Origin: Clostridiales bacterium
GTDB lineage: Bacteria; Bacillota; Clostridia; Christensenellales; Borkfalkiaceae
NCBI GenBank assembly: GCA_023667345.1
Contig: JAMPAF010000012.1
Span: 1-51,223 of the forward strand
Direction of reading: 5' to 3'
Length of the DNA: 51,223 nt
The notes beneath the pieces are model-generated. The model did no database searches, was not told the origin of the DNA, and saw only the letters and a program-made list of their open reading frames with translations. The translations under genes and the position numbers were made by a program. Below, one piece after another: positions 16,769 through 25,329 of this stretch. Position 1 is the stretch's first letter. Every line of letters starts with the position of its first letter.

Positions 16769-17771
16769 GTTTAAGGTTTGTGCAAAAATCCATCTTTTTA
16801 TAATAATAAGCGCAATCGTAATCGCAATCGGGCTTGCGGTCGGCACGATATGCCATTTCTGCGCGGGCGGCTTTTTCAACTACGGCGGCGAGTTCACCGA
16901 CTATAAAAGCGTAACGGTCAGATACTATATGCCCGTCACCGAGGACGAAGCTCTGTCCGTCTGCGGCGACGCGCTCGGCAGTACGAAAGCTTTCGAGTCC
17001 GCAAGTTCGGTAACGAGCGACGGCGGCGAAATAATTTACAAATTCGTAACCTCGACAGATACCGCAAAGTTGAACGCGGCGGTCGACAAAATTAACGAAA
17101 TACTCGGCGCGCGCGGCGAATTGAACACATATTGCGCCGCATATCACGAGGGCACGGTAAAAGAGGGCGGCTCCAAGGCGATAACCTTTGCGTCCATCGC
17201 CCTTGCGTCCGCGGCGGCGTTCCAGTTTATATATTTCGTTATCCGCTACAAACTGCGCGCGGCTTACTCGGCGCTGCTTGCCTGCGTGCATAACCTCGGC
17301 ATATTCGTTGCCCTTGCGGCGATAACGCGCATACCCGTCGGCGCGGAAATGATAGCGTTCGGCGCGGCTGTGGTGTTTGTAACCATGGTATTCTCCGCGA
17401 TATTCTTCGATAAGGTGCGCAAAAACTTTGCCGATGAAAGATACGCAAAGAGCGAAAGGCTCGACGTTATCGACACGTCCGCTTGCGAGGTGCGCGTATT
17501 AACGCTTACCTCCGTGTGCGCTCTTTCCGCGGCGGCGGTAATACTCGGCGTGTTTGCGGCAATCGCGCAGATGTTCGCGGGTCCTTTGTCGCTGTGCGCG
17601 CTGTTGATATTTGCAATGGCGGCGGCAGGCTACGGCGCAATGTTCTTTACGCCCGCCGTACACGGTGCAATCGACGAAACGTGCGAAAAGGTTAAAAAGT
17701 CCTTAAAGACGCGCAAAAAGAGCAAGGCGGCTAAAACGGAAAAGCCCGCCGAAATGGCAAAAGAAGGTTAA
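16761..17771 (+). CDS. secF: Protein translocase subunit SecF (divergent)
   Basis: A 336-residue partner of SecD. Spans are predicted at about 10-32 and as a cluster of five from 135 to 300, and the C-terminal tail is Lys/Ala-rich and cytoplasmic. The conserved GxDFxGG is replaced by NYGGEFTDYKSV (39-50), and the TM4 DDTIVVFDRI-type motif by FVTMVFSAIFFDKVRKNF. The call rests on position behind secD, topology and residual similarity. A strong terminator follows at 17785. Confidence 0.85.
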   Translation: MTKFKVCAKIHLFIIISAIVIAIGLAVGTICHFCAGGFFNYGGEFTDYKSVTVRYYMPVTEDEALSVCGDALGSTKAFESASSVTSDGGEIIYKFVTSTDTAKLNAAVDKINEILGARGELNTYCAAYHEGTVKEGGSKAITFASIALASAAAFQFIYFVIRYKLRAAYSALLACVHNLGIFVALAAITRIPVGAEMIAFGAAVVFVTMVFSAIFFDKVRKNFADERYAKSERLDVIDTSACEVRVLTLTSVCALSAAAVILGVFAAIAQMFAGPLSLCALLIFAMAAAGYGAMFFTPAVHGAIDETCEKVKKSLKTRKKSKAAKTEKPAEMAKEG

Positions 17772-17784
17772 GATAAAAACTTTC

Positions 17785-17812
17785 GGGCGGGATAAATTCC
17801 CGCCCTTTTAAT
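17785..17812 (+). terminator. Terminator of the secDF operon
   Basis: GGGCGGGA (17785-17792) pairs perfectly with TCCCGCCC (17798-17805), loop taaat, followed by TTTTAATT. Confidence 0.9.
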
Positions 17813-17844
17813 TGTATAAAGTAAACCCCACGCAAAGCGTGGGG
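17807..17844. repeat. Family-C hairpin repeat abutting a terminator
   Basis: tttaattgtataaagtaaa is followed by CCCCACGC-aaa-GCGTGGGG. Nearly the same 36 bases recur at 48904-48941, with one base changed in the hairpin. In both places the copy starts inside the T-tract of a rho-independent terminator. Confidence 0.75.
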
Positions 17845-17909
17845 TCAAAAAGTTGTAGCACATTGAGGTTGTTATTTCGCCCCGCCCGCGTAGTGGCTGT
17901 CTGGTTACC

Positions 17910-18105
17910 GTCATTGCGAGGGCACTTGTGCCCGTGGCAATCCAGAATTACGGAGTTTGCGGGAGTATCACCTTAATTAGCGTTGTAATGCGGCAATGTT
18001 AGTTTTGCGCGAGAAAGAACGCGCAAAAAGATTATCACGGTTTTTACGGCTAAATGCTATAACTTTTCAAACAAATCAATAGTGCCGCAAAAACCTCATA
18101 ATGAC
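17910..18105. repeat. Family-M element (GTCATTGCGA...TCATAATGAC)
   Basis: A 196-base copy with inverted ends GTCATT/AATGAC. Its middle (TAATGCGGCAATGTTAGTTT, GCGCAAAAAGATTATCACGG) matches the copies at 4825-4976 and 40780-40970. The surrounding 17845-18170 has no gene. Confidence 0.75.
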
Positions 18106-18170
18106 GGTTGGCGATAGCTACACCTGAGGTGCGCGTTTTTACGCATAGTCAGGCAAAATTTAGCTTATTT

Positions 18171-18321
18171 AAAATAAGGAGAGGGCAATGAAAAAGATTA
18201 TTGTTCCTCCTAATGTCACCCTGAGCGGAGCGCAGCGCAGTCGAAGGGTCTGGTGTGCACTGGCAAAGGCTCATAATAAACTACTTAAAAAATAAGGAGA
18301 GGGCAATGAAAAAGATTATTG
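18171..18321 (+). repeat. 33-bp direct repeat duplicating the recJ translation start, with a 35-codon upstream ORF
   Basis: The same 33 bases (ribosome binding site, ATG and first codons of recJ) occur at 18171-18203 and 18289-18321. Between them are 85 bases resembling the interspersed motif CACCCTGAGCGGAGCGCAG. The first copy opens a 35-codon frame from ATG 18188 with its own AAGGAGAGGG, ending TAA 18293-18295, ten bases before the recJ ATG. This looks like insertion or duplication at the start of recJ. Confidence 0.85.
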
Positions 18322-20612
18322 CCGAAGCGGAGTTTTCCGACGGACAACTGAATAAAATATCAGAGCTCTCGAAAATAACGGGACTTTGCGAGCAGACGGT
18401 CCGCATACTGTACGGAAGGGGTATAGATACCGCCGACAAGATAGACGGCTTTATTCACGCGGGCAAGGAGCGGTTTTTAAGCCCCTTTTTAATGAGCGGT
18501 ATTAAGGAGGCGGTCGAGCTTATCACCCGCGCCCGCGACGAGGAGTGGTCGGTTGCTATCTACGGCGACTATGACGCGGACGGCGTCTGCGCATCGACTG
18601 TCCTGTGCCGCGCGCTCGCGGAATTCGGCATAAACGCCGTCGTGTACGTGCCCGAACGCCGCAACGGCTACGGGCTGAACGAGGGCTCGATAGACGAAAT
18701 TTTCGAAGAATTCTTCCCGCAGCTTTTTATCACGGTCGACTGCGGCATATCCAACGCGCGCGAGGTGGAATATATAAAGGAGCAGGGCGCGGAAGTGATT
18801 GTTACCGACCATCACGAACTGCCCGAAATTCTGCCCGACTGTATATGCGTAAACCCCAAAATCGCCGACGATTACCCCTACGATAATCTGTGCGGCGCGG
18901 GCGTCGCGTTCAAGCTCGCGTGCGCGTTAAACGGTAGGAGCGCGTATAAATATCTCGATTTTACGGCAATCGCCACTGTCGCCGACAGCGTGCCTTTGAC
19001 GGGCGAAAACCGTGACATTGTAGCCGAGGGCTTAAAGCTAATAAACGTCTCTCCGCGCAAAAATTACGTCAACTTTTTAAAGCGGGACGAGAGAGTGAGT
19101 TCTCAGTCGCTCGCCTTTTCGGTCGCGCCCAAAATAAACGCGGCGGGGCGCATGGGCGACGCGCAGGCGGCAGTTTCGCTGTTTTTATCCGACGACGAAA
19201 AGGAAATTTACGACTACACCGTCAAGCTTACGGCATACAATTTAGAGCGGCAGAAGTACTGCGACGAAATGTACTCGTCGGCAAAGCGGCTGTTAAAGCA
19301 AAAGGGCGCTTTCGGCAGAATTATAGTTTTGTGCGGCGAGGACTGGAACGCGGGCTTTGTGGGCATTGTCGCCGCCCGCCTTGCCGAGGAATATTGCCGC
19401 CCCGCATTACTTTTTGTTAAAAACGGCAATAAGTGTAAGGGCAGCGCGCGCAGTATAGACAGCGTGAATATTTTCGAGGCGTTAAGGGCGTGCTCGGAGC
19501 ATATCGAGGAATTCGGCGGTCACTCGCAGGCGGCGGGCGTCAACGTCGATTTCGACAAGTTGGACGCGCTCGAAAATGCGCTCAACGAGTATTTAAAGGC
19601 AAATTATACGGCGGACGCGTTCACGCCGTCGCACTGCATAAACGGCGTTTTCGCCTCGTCGGTGCCGCTTGAATTTATGCGCGAGCTGTCGCTTTTAGAG
19701 CCGTTCGGCGTGGGTAACCGCAAGCCGCAGTTCGTTCTCGATACGGCTGTTTGCCGCACGCGTCCCCTAAAAGAGGGGTCGCCGCACCTTTCGATTAAAG
19801 GCGACGGGCTCGATTTGATTTTCTTTTCGGGCGCGCGCTATGCAAAAATTTTAAGAAGCGGCATGCCCAAGCGCATAGTTTTCGAGTATTCGCTAAGCTG
19901 TTTCAAGGGCAAGGAGCAAGTGCAGGGCTACGTGCGCGACGTGGTGTACATGCCCGAAGCGTGCGCGTTTGCCGAAAAGGATATAAATTTAAACGGCGTG
20001 TTGTCCGCCGTCGGCGAAGAAACCGATTGCGAAAGGATAGCAATAACGGCGGCGCAGGCGCAGGCGGAACTGGACGGCGCGGGAGAGTACGGCACGGTAT
20101 TCATTGCCGAAGCCCTATCTACGCTCAGAAAATATTCTCTCGGAGATACCGAGGTAAACGTTTTCACTCTTTCCGCGGGCAATCTTTCCAAGGTCGTGCT
20201 CTTATCGCCGCTTTCCGACTGCGACTTGTCGGGGTATGAAAACGTAGTGTTTTTAGATAAGCCCGCCCGCATAACCTTGCCGTCGCTCGCGGGCAAAAAG
20301 GTCAGAATTTGCACTCAGATAGACGGCGCGGCGGCGCTTTCGGGGCTGGACGGCGACAGAGAAAAGCTTTTATCAGTATTCAAAGCTCTGAGCGCAAACA
20401 GCTTTAACGTTTTCGGCGAGAGCGCGGAAGAGGTTGCGGCAAGCAACGATTTCGGCGTCTCGGGCGAGCAGTTGCTCTTTGCCTTAAAAGTGTTCGAAGA
20501 GCTCGGGCTCGTCAATTTCGCGGGCGGAAAGATAAACGTTGTGCGCGGCATTAAAACGCAGCTTACCAATTCGCGGATATACAACTTTGTAAATTCACTT
20601 CGAGAGGGTTAA
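18306..20612 (+). CDS. recJ: Single-stranded-DNA-specific exonuclease RecJ
   Basis: A 768-residue DHH-family 5'-3' ssDNA exonuclease used in recombination and base-excision repair. Counting from ATG 18306, metal-binding motifs are DYDADG (88-93), VDCGISN (144-150), DHH (168-170), the linker SQSLAFSVAPKINAAGRMG, and GGHSQAAG in the DHHA1 region. The long C-terminal part includes the OB domain. The frame is open further upstream, but GGAGAGGG before 18306 decides the start. The next gene follows after two bases. A duplicated copy of the start region lies 118 bases upstream. Confidence 0.94.
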   Translation: MKKIIAEAEFSDGQLNKISELSKITGLCEQTVRILYGRGIDTADKIDGFIHAGKERFLSPFLMSGIKEAVELITRARDEEWSVAIYGDYDADGVCASTVLCRALAEFGINAVVYVPERRNGYGLNEGSIDEIFEEFFPQLFITVDCGISNAREVEYIKEQGAEVIVTDHHELPEILPDCICVNPKIADDYPYDNLCGAGVAFKLACALNGRSAYKYLDFTAIATVADSVPLTGENRDIVAEGLKLINVSPRKNYVNFLKRDERVSSQSLAFSVAPKINAAGRMGDAQAAVSLFLSDDEKEIYDYTVKLTAYNLERQKYCDEMYSSAKRLLKQKGAFGRIIVLCGEDWNAGFVGIVAARLAEEYCRPALLFVKNGNKCKGSARSIDSVNIFEALRACSEHIEEFGGHSQAAGVNVDFDKLDALENALNEYLKANYTADAFTPSHCINGVFASSVPLEFMRELSLLEPFGVGNRKPQFVLDTAVCRTRPLKEGSPHLSIKGDGLDLIFFSGARYAKILRSGMPKRIVFEYSLSCFKGKEQVQGYVRDVVYMPEACAFAEKDINLNGVLSAVGEETDCERIAITAAQAQAELDGAGEYGTVFIAEALSTLRKYSLGDTEVNVFTLSAGNLSKVVLLSPLSDCDLSGYENVVFLDKPARITLPSLAGKKVRICTQIDGAAALSGLDGDREKLLSVFKALSANSFNVFGESAEEVAASNDFGVSGEQLLFALKVFEELGLVNFAGGKINVVRGIKTQLTNSRIYNFVNSLREG

Positions 20613-20614
20613 AT

Positions 20615-22750
20615 ATGAAATCCGTAATCGATAAAATAAACGAAAATTACGGCGAGGCGGACAGACAGCTTTTAATACGCGCGTACCGCTACGCCGAAAA
20701 AATGCACGAAAATCAGAAGCGTGCCTCGGGCGAGCCCTATTTTACGCACCCTTGCGCCGTGGCGGAAATACTTATTGATTTGGGGCTCGACACGCCCACC
20801 GTCGCGGCGGCTTTTCTGCACGACGTTATAGAGGACACGGCGGCAACCGCCGACGATATAAAGCGGGAGTTCGGCGGCGAAATTTATACGCTTGTCGAGG
20901 GCGTGACCAAACTTGAACAGATTAAATTTCACACGCACGAGGAAGAGGACGCCGAAAATTTCCGCAAAATTTTTGTGGCAATGGCAAAGGATGTGCGCGT
21001 AATAATCATAAAGCTTGCCGACAGACTGCACAATATGCGCTCTTTAAACTACCTTTCCAACGAGCGTCAGCAGCGTATAGCCAAGGAAACTTTGGGCATA
21101 TTCACCCCGCTTGCCGACAGGTTGGGCATTTCGCAGGTGAAGTGCGAGCTCGAAGATTTGTGCCTCAAATACCTCGAACCCGAAGCGTACGAATACCTTG
21201 TCACAAACATAAACCAAAAGCTCGACGAGCGGCAGAAGTTCGTCGACACGGTCGTGGCACAGCTTAGAAAAATGCTCGATGATAACGGCATAAAAGGCGA
21301 CGTTGTGGGCAGACCCAAACACTTCTATTCAATCTACAAAAAAATGAAGAACAAGGGGCTCACATTAGACCAGATTTACGATTTGACCGCCGTGCGCGTA
21401 ATCGTCGATAAGATAGAAACGTGCTACGAGGTTTTGGGCATTATCCACAAGCAGTGGCGCCCCGTCCCCGGCAGAATAAAGGACTATATCGCAACGCCCA
21501 AGCGCAATCTCTATCAGTCGTTGCACACGACCGTCGTAACCGACTTCGGGCAGTTTTTCGAGATTCAGATACGCACCGCCGAAATGCACAAAATGGCGGA
21601 GTACGGCATCGCCGCGCACTGGAAATACAAGGAACAGCGCACGGGTGCGGAGACCTCTTTCGACCAGCGTTTAAGCTGGATACGCGACGTCATGGACTGG
21701 CAGGGGAGCTTAGAGACCTCGAAGGAATTCGTCGACTCCTTAAAGAACGATTTGTACGCCTCCGAGCTCTTGGTGTTCACCCCGCAGGGGAAAGTCATAT
21801 CTTTGCCTTTGGAAGCGACGCCCGTCGACTTTGCATACGCTATCCATTCCGAGGTGGGCAACAAGTGCGTGGGCGCAAAGGTCAACGGCAAAATCGTGCC
21901 CCTAAACGGCACTTTGAAAACGGGCGACGTGGTTGAAATTTTAACCTCTTCCAACTCGAAGGGACCTTCGTGGGACTGGCTTAAATTCGTAAAATCGGGC
22001 TCGGCAAAGGCGAAGATTAAGCAGTTCTTCAAGCACGCAATGAAGGAGGAGAACGTAAGGACGGGCAAGTCCATGCTCGAGGCGGAGGCAAAGCGCCGCG
22101 GCTATTCGCTCGCCGACCTTTTAACCGACGAAAGCTTTGCAAAGCTCTCCGAAAAACTCGTGTTCGCCTCGGTCGACGAAATGATGGCGTCGGTGGGCTA
22201 CGGTGCGGTCGGCGTAAACCAGATTATCTATAAATTAATTGATTTTTACCGCCGGGGTCAGCCGCTTCAACTGCCCAAAACCGAGGTCGAAAAATTAAAG
22301 CACACCCCCGCGGGCAGCGTATCCGTCAAGGGAATGGAGGGGCTGCTGGTGCGGTTTGCGCACTGCTGCAACCCCGTGCCGGGCGACTCGATTGTCGGCT
22401 TCGTCTCGCGCGGGCGCGGCGTCATCGTGCACCGCAAGGACTGCCCCAACCTCGTCGACTACGATGCCGACAGAATACAGCCCGCCAACTGGACGGGCGA
22501 CGCGGAGCAAGGCTTCCTTGCGGGCATAAAAATTCTCGCCGACGACGACGCGGGTTTAACCGCCTTCATAACGTCCGAAATTTCGGCAATGCAGCTTTAT
22601 ATGACGCAGATAAACGGCAGGGTCGGCAAGGACGGCAAGGCGGTTTTCCAAATCTCAGTAAAGCTCAACAAGCTTTCGGATTTAGACCTTTTAATCAAGC
22701 ATTTAAAGCGCGACAGGCACATAATCGACGTGTTCAGGACAACAAACTGA
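20615..22750 (+). CDS. relA: Bifunctional (p)ppGpp synthetase/hydrolase RelA/SpoT
   Basis: A 711-residue stringent-response enzyme. The N-terminal HD hydrolase has His45 (YFTHPCAVAEI) and His69-Asp70 (FLHDVIEDT); the synthetase domain includes KRNLYQSLHTTV; the TGS domain spans about 385-450 (VFTPQGKVISLPLEATPVDF); a conserved-cysteine/helical region contains FAHCCNPVPGDSIVG; and a C-terminal ACT domain ends the protein. Both active sites look intact. AGAGGG precedes ATG; it is coupled to recJ upstream and the hydrolase gene downstream (1 base). Confidence 0.97.
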   Translation: MKSVIDKINENYGEADRQLLIRAYRYAEKMHENQKRASGEPYFTHPCAVAEILIDLGLDTPTVAAAFLHDVIEDTAATADDIKREFGGEIYTLVEGVTKLEQIKFHTHEEEDAENFRKIFVAMAKDVRVIIIKLADRLHNMRSLNYLSNERQQRIAKETLGIFTPLADRLGISQVKCELEDLCLKYLEPEAYEYLVTNINQKLDERQKFVDTVVAQLRKMLDDNGIKGDVVGRPKHFYSIYKKMKNKGLTLDQIYDLTAVRVIVDKIETCYEVLGIIHKQWRPVPGRIKDYIATPKRNLYQSLHTTVVTDFGQFFEIQIRTAEMHKMAEYGIAAHWKYKEQRTGAETSFDQRLSWIRDVMDWQGSLETSKEFVDSLKNDLYASELLVFTPQGKVISLPLEATPVDFAYAIHSEVGNKCVGAKVNGKIVPLNGTLKTGDVVEILTSSNSKGPSWDWLKFVKSGSAKAKIKQFFKHAMKEENVRTGKSMLEAEAKRRGYSLADLLTDESFAKLSEKLVFASVDEMMASVGYGAVGVNQIIYKLIDFYRRGQPLQLPKTEVEKLKHTPAGSVSVKGMEGLLVRFAHCCNPVPGDSIVGFVSRGRGVIVHRKDCPNLVDYDADRIQPANWTGDAEQGFLAGIKILADDDAGLTAFITSEISAMQLYMTQINGRVGKDGKAVFQISVKLNKLSDLDLLIKHLKRDRHIIDVFRTTN

Positions 22751-22751
22751 T

Positions 22752-23354
22752 ATGAATGTAATAAGCATAATGGGCGCACAGCTCGAAAGCAACGTGCACG
22801 CGGTTTCGGCTGACGGCAAAAACTGCGTTTTGATAGACTGCTCTTATCCCGACGCATACGACAGATGTTTGCGCTACGGCTTAACTCCGCGCGCGGTACT
22901 TCTCACGCACGGGCACCTCGACCATATTTCGGGTTGCCCCGCGCTTAAAAAGTCGGGCGCAAAAATCTACTGCGGCGAGGGCGAGGACGGGTTTATTTTT
23001 TCGGAAGAAAATAATTCGATTTTCGGCGTGGGCATTCCCAAATTCAAAATAGATAAAACGCTGAAAGACGGCGAGGAGCTGGAAATTTTCGGCTTGAAAA
23101 TAAAGGTGATATCGACGTCGGGGCACACCCCGCACGGTGTGTGCTATCTTATAGGCGACTGCCTATTTACGGGCGACACGCTCTTTAAAGGGAGCATAGG
23201 CAGAAGCGATTTCCCTGGCGGCGACTACAATACGCTCGTAAATTCGGTTAAAAAACTGTACGCTTTGCAGGGCGACTACACCGTATACACGGGGCACGGT
23301 TTTGAAACTACGCTCGATTGCGAGCGCAAAAATAACGCGTTCGTCAGGGCATAG
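22752..23354 (+). CDS. MBL-fold metallo-hydrolase (glyoxalase II-like)
   Basis: A 200-residue metallo-beta-lactamase-fold protein. The metal motif THGHLDH is at 52-58, further ligands are in SGHTPHG and FTGDTLF, and TGHGFETT lies near the end. It groups with the small glyoxalase II-like hydrolases found between relA and hemZ in Clostridia; the physiological thioester substrate is unknown. It begins one base after the relA stop, with no evident binding site, so translation is likely coupled. Confidence 0.92.
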   Translation: MNVISIMGAQLESNVHAVSADGKNCVLIDCSYPDAYDRCLRYGLTPRAVLLTHGHLDHISGCPALKKSGAKIYCGEGEDGFIFSEENNSIFGVGIPKFKIDKTLKDGEELEIFGLKIKVISTSGHTPHGVCYLIGDCLFTGDTLFKGSIGRSDFPGGDYNTLVNSVKKLYALQGDYTVYTGHGFETTLDCERKNNAFVRA

Positions 23355-23369
23355 TACGGGGGCAATCGT

Positions 23370-24749
23370 ATGCTTAACACCAATTCGGAGTATCTGCGCA
23401 CCGAAATTTATGACGTTATCCGCCTGTTCGGCGCGGAGGACGAGGATATAACCCACTATTTTTCGTATTCCGCAAACGAGTACTTCAACTGCATAGAGTA
23501 CGGCGGCAGGTTCTACGATTTCCGCAACGAAATCAAGACGGAAAACGACTTGCAGTTCAAACGCTTTGCAAAGCGTTTTGCCAAAATTGCGGTGTACAGG
23601 GTGCTGTCCGAGGTTAAGGGAGTGCGCTTTCCGTACGGCGCACTTACGGGAATTCGCCCCACAAAGCTTGCCTACAACGAGATTGCCGCGGGCGAAAACT
23701 TCGAAGATTTGTTTAAAGAGTGCGGCGTAAGCGACGCTAATATCCGCCACGTCTCGGAAATAATCAGGGTACAATCGCCCCTATACGCAAACAAGGGCGG
23801 GCAGGATTTGTTCGTTTCCATACCCTTTTGCCCCACAAAGTGCGAGTACTGTTCGTTCATCACCGCGCCCATCGGCAAGACGGAAAAGTACGTTGAAAAT
23901 TATGTTTCGTGCGTTGAAAAAGAGCTTGCAAGCGTAAAGCCGGTTTTAACAAATATCAAGAGCATTTACATAGGCGGCGGCACCCCGTTTTCAATCGATG
24001 AAAGGCAGTTGGGGCGCATATATGCCGCAATTAACGCGCTAAACCTTAAAAATTGCGAGTACACGGTAGAGGCGGGCAGACCCGACACCTTCACCGAAGA
24101 AAAGCTTAAACTCACAAAAGATTCCGGCGCGACGAGGATATGTATTAACCCGCAGTCTTTCAGCGATAAAACGCTTGAAAAGATAGGGAGAAGGCACACC
24201 TGCGCTGACGTGTACAAGGCGTTCGAAATGAGCGCAAAATATAATTTCGATATCAATATAGATTTGATAGCGGGGCTTGCGGACGAAAAACTTTCCGACT
24301 TCGAAAACTCGCTTAAAAGGGCAATCGGATTAAAGCCCGCGAACATAACCGTGCATACGCTGTCATTAAAGGCTGGCGCGAAATTAAAGGAAAGCTGCAA
24401 CCGCCTCGTCATAGACGATATCGGCGCAATGCTCGCCCTGTCGCGGCAAATGCTCTCGTCGGCGGGGTACGAGCCGTACTATATGTACCGCCAGAAGTAT
24501 CAGGCGGGCGGGCACGAAAACTGCGGCTGGACGCTCGCGGGCAAGGCGTGCGTTTACAATGTGGACGTCATGGAAGAGATTGCCGACAATGTGGCGGTGG
24601 GCGCGAACGCGATATCCAAGCGCGTTGTAATCGGCGACGAGCGGAAAATCCGCCGCTGCGCCTCGCCCAAAGACATACCGACCTATATCGAAAAGCTCGA
24701 CAAAATAATCGAAGAAAGAAACAGGTTGTTCAATTCGGAGATTAATTAA
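23370..24749 (+). CDS. hemZ: HemZ-type coproporphyrinogen dehydrogenase-like radical SAM protein
   Basis: A 459-residue radical-SAM protein of the HemN/HemZ group. The cluster motif PFCPTKCEYCSF supplies Cys154, Cys158 and Cys161, with IYIGGGTPF (SAM-binding GGGTP) shortly after. An N-terminal region of about 140 residues precedes the radical-SAM domain, as in HemZ. HemN-type enzymes decarboxylate coproporphyrinogen III, but many relatives, including clostridial HemZ in genomes without haem synthesis, are functionally uncertain. GGGGGCA precedes ATG. It ends the recJ-relA operon. Confidence 0.9.
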   Translation: MLNTNSEYLRTEIYDVIRLFGAEDEDITHYFSYSANEYFNCIEYGGRFYDFRNEIKTENDLQFKRFAKRFAKIAVYRVLSEVKGVRFPYGALTGIRPTKLAYNEIAAGENFEDLFKECGVSDANIRHVSEIIRVQSPLYANKGGQDLFVSIPFCPTKCEYCSFITAPIGKTEKYVENYVSCVEKELASVKPVLTNIKSIYIGGGTPFSIDERQLGRIYAAINALNLKNCEYTVEAGRPDTFTEEKLKLTKDSGATRICINPQSFSDKTLEKIGRRHTCADVYKAFEMSAKYNFDINIDLIAGLADEKLSDFENSLKRAIGLKPANITVHTLSLKAGAKLKESCNRLVIDDIGAMLALSRQMLSSAGYEPYYMYRQKYQAGGHENCGWTLAGKACVYNVDVMEEIADNVAVGANAISKRVVIGDERKIRRCASPKDIPTYIEKLDKIIEERNRLFNSEIN

Positions 24750-24840
24750 ATTCAAACCGCAATAAAGCCTTCCCCTCAACGTACAGAGGGGAAGGCGGCG
24801 CTTTCGCGGCAAAGCAAGAAAGCGACGGAAGAGGTTGCGG

Positions 24841-25191
24841 CTAATCGTCACCTAATTTACTTAAAATATCCTCGCAAACGCTTTTAAATTTTTGGTTAAT
24901 CTCAATATTAGTATATCGTAGCACCGTAATTCCGGATTTGTTTAACGTTTCGTCGCGTTCCTTGTCTTTTTCTTCACCCTCGTCAGTATAGTGTTGCGAA
25001 CCGTCGAGTTCTATTGCAATTTTCTTTTTCTGACAGTAAAAATCAAGTATGTAATTTTTAAAAACATACTGTCGGTGGAATTTGACGTTCAGTTTGTTTA
25101 AAAATTCATACCATAGTTGTTTTTCTTCTTTTGTCATATTCACTCGCAAATTTTGCGAACATTTTGTCAGTTTATCGTTTCGTGTTATCAT
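24841..25191 (-). CDS. DUF559 / VSR-like endonuclease domain protein
   Basis: A 116-residue PD-(D/E)xK nuclease-fold protein. It shows the family N-terminus (ARNLR-like SQNLRVNMTKEEKQLWYEFL, about 12-31), the acidic core Asp50 in NYILDFYC and ELDGSQH (61-67), and the C-terminal strand GITVLRYTNIEI. DUF559 proteins are widespread and related to very-short-patch repair endonucleases; their biological role is mostly unproven. It is AT-rich against its neighbours. Start: the long form keeps the family N-terminus and its ATG lies six bases from a -10 box, so the mRNA would be leaderless. Inverted repeats flank it on both sides. Confidence 0.9.
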   Translation of the reverse strand: MITRNDKLTKCSQNLRVNMTKEEKQLWYEFLNKLNVKFHRQYVFKNYILDFYCQKKKIAIELDGSQHYTDEGEEKDKERDETLNKSGITVLRYTNIEINQKFKSVCEDILSKLGDD

Positions 25192-25197
25192 AATACA

Positions 25198-25226
25198 AGT
25201 TTATTTTAATTTGAAAATTATGTCAA
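25198..25226 (-). promoter_or_regulatory. Promoter of the DUF559 gene, start site at the ATG
   Basis: On the minus strand TTGACA (25226-25221) and TAAACT (25203-25198) are 17 bases apart. The ATG begins at 25191, seven bases from the end of the -10 box, with no Shine-Dalgarno between. Confidence 0.7.
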
Positions 25227-25329
25227 TAATGCGGAAGTGATTTTCCGCAACCTCTATCGTCACCGCCTTATCAGTCGGCGACACTTTCCCCTTTGTACGT
25301 TAAGGGGAAAGCCATATTAAGGTGAAAAA

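Larger units (their letters stand above)
24767..25313. mobile_element. Candidate DUF559 cassette flanked by inverted family-G repeats
   Basis: The left arm (24767-24840) runs GCCTTCCCCT...AACGTAC...GGGGAAGG, then a hairpin CGCTTTC...GAAAGCG, then GAGGTTGCGG. The right arm (25245-25313) is the same design inverted: read on the minus strand it has GGCTTTCCCCTTAACGTAC, GGGGAAAG, a second hairpin, then GAGGTTGCGG. The DUF559 gene and its promoter lie exactly between. The block separates hemZ from its terminator at 25330, consistent with insertion. No target duplication or transposase is seen. Confidence 0.55.

Noticed and set aside
18188-18295. The 35-codon ORF before recJ as an authentic peptide gene
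   Set aside because: It arises from a duplicated recJ start fused to a repeat; kept as a regulatory oddity rather than called a gene.
21421-21936. 171-codon frame overlapping relA
   Set aside because: A shadow frame, rich in Arg and Gly, inside an intact RelA/SpoT gene.
24767-25313. Classical insertion sequence with transposase
   Set aside because: The enclosed protein is a DUF559/VSR-like nuclease, not a DDE, serine or HUH transposase, and no short target duplication is visible, so the cassette is listed only as a candidate.
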